NCBI GenBank assembly: GCA_030686995.1
Contig: CM060697.1
Location: 101,340,772-101,404,771, forward strand
Length of the DNA: 64,000 bases
Source: Artemisia argyi
Taxonomy: Eukaryota > Streptophyta > Magnoliopsida > Asterales > Asteraceae
Direction: 5' to 3'
This document shows, in pieces, positions 61,700 to 64,000 of the stretch. The notes beneath the pieces are model-generated. The model did no database searches and was not told the origin of the DNA. It was given only the letters and a program-made list of their open reading frames with translations. A program made the translations under genes and the position numbers. Within the stretch, counting starts at the first letter, position 1; every line of letters begins with the position of its first letter.

Positions 61700-62682
61700 G
61701 TAAAAATGAGAGAGGTTATAAAGACCCCCCATTTTTACAAGTGACACCCCCATGTTTTTTGGGGTTTTTATTATTATTTTTTCTTTTATTTTTATAATTT
61801 GTTTATATTATAAAACTGTGAAACGAAAAATGCATAATAAAATAAAGTTTAACATGTTAAAAGTATGAAATTGACAAAAAAAAAATACGAAACATATACT
61901 CATAAAAAAATGTGTCGCACTGTAAACAATGAGTCAAATAGGGGTAGAAAGTACGGAATATGTGTACTTTTTGTGGGCCAAGAGGGGTACAAATAACATA
62001 ACTCAGTAAAAATACATTTGAATTCTTTTAAATAGAAAGTAAACTTGTATATGTTTAAAAGTGTAAGTAACTTTTGTAAAATAAAATTAGCTGAGGTTTA
62101 TCAAAATAAAATGTATTTTGTTAAGTGTAAGTAAACTTTAGTAATTGTATGAAAAATATAGTTAGTTTACTTGTACCAATAAAAGTGTATGTTTGTTAAT
62201 AAACATTTTAAGAAAGATGCATTTGTATAAACTACTTGTAAATGCAAGTTGTGTTCATTTGATCATTACCACAATGATATATATTCATTTATTCATACAT
62301 TTTTTTATCGTCTACGTTCAATAACGACTTATCTTATTACTCTTTATAAGTTTAATCCGCACGTACACTGGTTTAAAAACTAAATACGGCTGTAATTATT
62401 ATTGACACGAATATAAATATCAAAATGAATGCACGACCTCACGAGTTACTGTGATATGAAAAACATATACACGATATTGTCCATATAGCAACAACGCATA
62501 TAATTACTTCTTAAAGTTTAAATAAGGTTAAAAAGAAATTTTTTTAAAGAGTCATTACGTGCTATTAAACACGCATAATGTATAAAACATGATATCAATA
62601 GTTAAATGTAAACAATATTAAACTCATCACAATGTCATTAAAACAAAGTGAAATTCTTCGTCAAAAAAAAAAATTAATCGAT
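61700..62682. other. AT-rich intergenic DNA
   Basis: No gene, RNA gene or clear repeat recognised beyond short homopolymers. Confidence 0.5.
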
Positions 62683-62692
62683 ATCAGTACAT

Positions 62693-63551
62693 GCCAAAAG
62701 TTCTTTATAGATCCAACTTTTACCATAAAACCCATCAAACAATCTTAGCCACTCATTTTTTTTTTATCAAAATAAAAAAATAAACTTCCACAATTTTTTT
62801 AAAACTTAAATATTTCGCAAACCGTAAATCATCAAGTTACAAAAAAAATACCATCGCGACGAAAATTAAATTATCTTTCTATAGATATGCATTGTTATAT
62901 ACTTTCGACGAACTTTTTTTTCGATGATTTTTTTTTTCGTCCAGAAAAATCATATATGATTCGTAAGAATCATATATGATTCTTACGAATCATATATGAT
63001 TCTTAAGAAATCATATATGATTCGTAAGAATCATACTCCCTCCGTCCCACATTAAATGTCCTATTTGACTTTTCAAAGTCTTTTTTCATAACTTTGACAT
63101 TACATAATTTTGTTTGTGTTATATAATACTTGATGAAAAATATATGAATGGATTGAGTATTAAATGTATTTTCACTACGTATAAATTTTATCAAATACTA
63201 TATTACACAAGCCAAAATATTTAAGGTCAAAGTTGTGAAGAAAAGACTTTGAAAAGTCAAACAGGACATTTAATGTGGGACGGAGGGAGTATATGATTTG
63301 TTAAAATCGAATCATATATGATTCTTTCTGGGTGGAAATTAAAAAAAAAAATGTTCGTCGAAAGTATATAACAATGCATATCTATAGAAAGATCATTTAA
63401 TTCTCATCGCGATGGTATTTTTTTTGTAGCTTGAAGATTTACCGTTTGCAAGATATGTTGCTTTGAAAAAAAAGGTGAAAAATATAAATGGGTGGATATG
63501 ATTGGTTGATAAGTTCTATGGCATATATGGGTTCTTCATAGATCTCAACTC
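62693..63551. mobile_element. MULE-type foldback MITE, second copy, with nested Stowaway
   Basis: Same family as 8721-9257 but in the opposite orientation: starts GCCAAAAGTTC and ends GATCTCAACTC. It has an exact 10-bp target duplication ATCAGTACAT at 62683-62692 and 63552-63561. The long palindromic arms share TTCGACGAACTTTTTTTTCG and CATATATGATTC repeats with the first copy. The centre is interrupted by a Stowaway MITE. Confidence 0.9.
63036..63289. mobile_element. Stowaway (Tc1/mariner) MITE, 254 bp
   Basis: Termini CTCCCTCCGTCCCAC and GTGGGACGGAGGGAG are perfect inverted repeats flanked by TA (63034-63035, 63290-63291). The arms continue through ATTAAATGTCC and GACTTTTCAAAGTC. This is the classic Stowaway form, inserted in the centre of the foldback MITE. 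Confidence 0.93.
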
Positions 63552-63561
63552 ATCAGTACAT

Positions 63562-64000
63562 AATGATAATTTATGTAAAGCTCACACGTGCACAATATTA
63601 TAACCATACATGTATACAAGATTTTACATAATGTTATGAGAAATCTAATTTAACAACTCCGTAAATGCTTTCGGACAGCTTTACTATATAGAAATTTAAA
63701 AGACAGATATTTACATTCTCTATATATACTAATTAGGTTGAGATGGGCTTTTTTATTAAAATACTATTTTATTTTTGGGCTCCTTATTAGCCCATGTGTC
63801 TTGAATTATTACAATATTATTTTCCAAATGGATTTTGCCATAAGCCTAATAGCCCGTTTTCTTAACATCTTGAGGAGCCTATCAGAAATGGGAAAACAGG
63901 AAGCCATTAAAGTAAATGCGTTAATGTTCAAAAAAAAGTAAATGCGTTTGGCTATTTTTGAAATCTCTAAAATGAATGTCGTATCATAACAACGGAAAAT
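63562..64000. other. Right edge, no feature recognised
   Basis: AT-rich DNA. The 67-codon ORF at 63738-63941 has no recognisable family signature. Confidence 0.5.

Overview
This window is nuclear DNA from a flowering plant, almost certainly a eudicot. Three host genes with many short introns, plant-only gene families (KIN-7 kinesin with a DUF3490 tail, DUF247/UPF0481, GRF zinc finger, BAHD acyltransferase) and dense, nested LTR retrotransposons and MITEs all point that way. The BAHD remnants look most like malonyltransferases known from the daisy family, so an Asteraceae genome is my best guess. That guess is inference only.

Layout. 1-5591 (+): the 3' twelve exons of a KIN-7 kinesin whose first exon or exons lie outside the window; a foldback element with a 35-C run sits in its first visible intron. 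5592-6254: intergenic. 6255-46583: a two-copy tandem segmental duplication swollen by transposons. Each unit holds a dead BAHD acyltransferase followed by an intact DUF247 gene (minus strand). Unit A (6255-24485) carries a 192-bp hAT MITE, a 537-bp MULE-type foldback MITE, a full-length Copia element (11079-17023), an Athila-like non-autonomous element (17579-23814) and a short solo LTR. Unit B (24486-46583) carries a 776-bp hAT-like element, a 449-bp MULE-like MITE, a Copia element (28642-37946) that itself received a 535-bp insert and a 3.25-kb solo LTR, and a second related Copia on the minus strand (40917-46396). Insertions present in one unit have matching empty sites in the other, so the duplication is older than the insertions.

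46584-64000: a small GRF zinc-finger gene (-), the chloroplast-division gene GC1/SDR39U1 (13 exons, +), UFD1 (9 coding exons, -, convergent with GC1), a second GRF zinc-finger gene (-), a probable Copia solo LTR, and a second copy of the MULE-type foldback MITE interrupted by a Stowaway MITE.

The kinesin, GC1 and UFD1 genes are in the same order as Arabidopsis AT2G21300, AT2G21280 and AT2G21270. The host backbone is therefore an ancient conserved block into which about 40 kb of duplicated and transposon DNA has been wedged between kinesin and GC1.

The most interesting signal is in the Athila-like element. Its primer binding site matches the 3' end of tRNA-Asp, and its U5 also carries a copy of the 5' part of tRNA-Asp about 90 nt away, on the strand that would let element RNA pair with both ends of the same primer tRNA.
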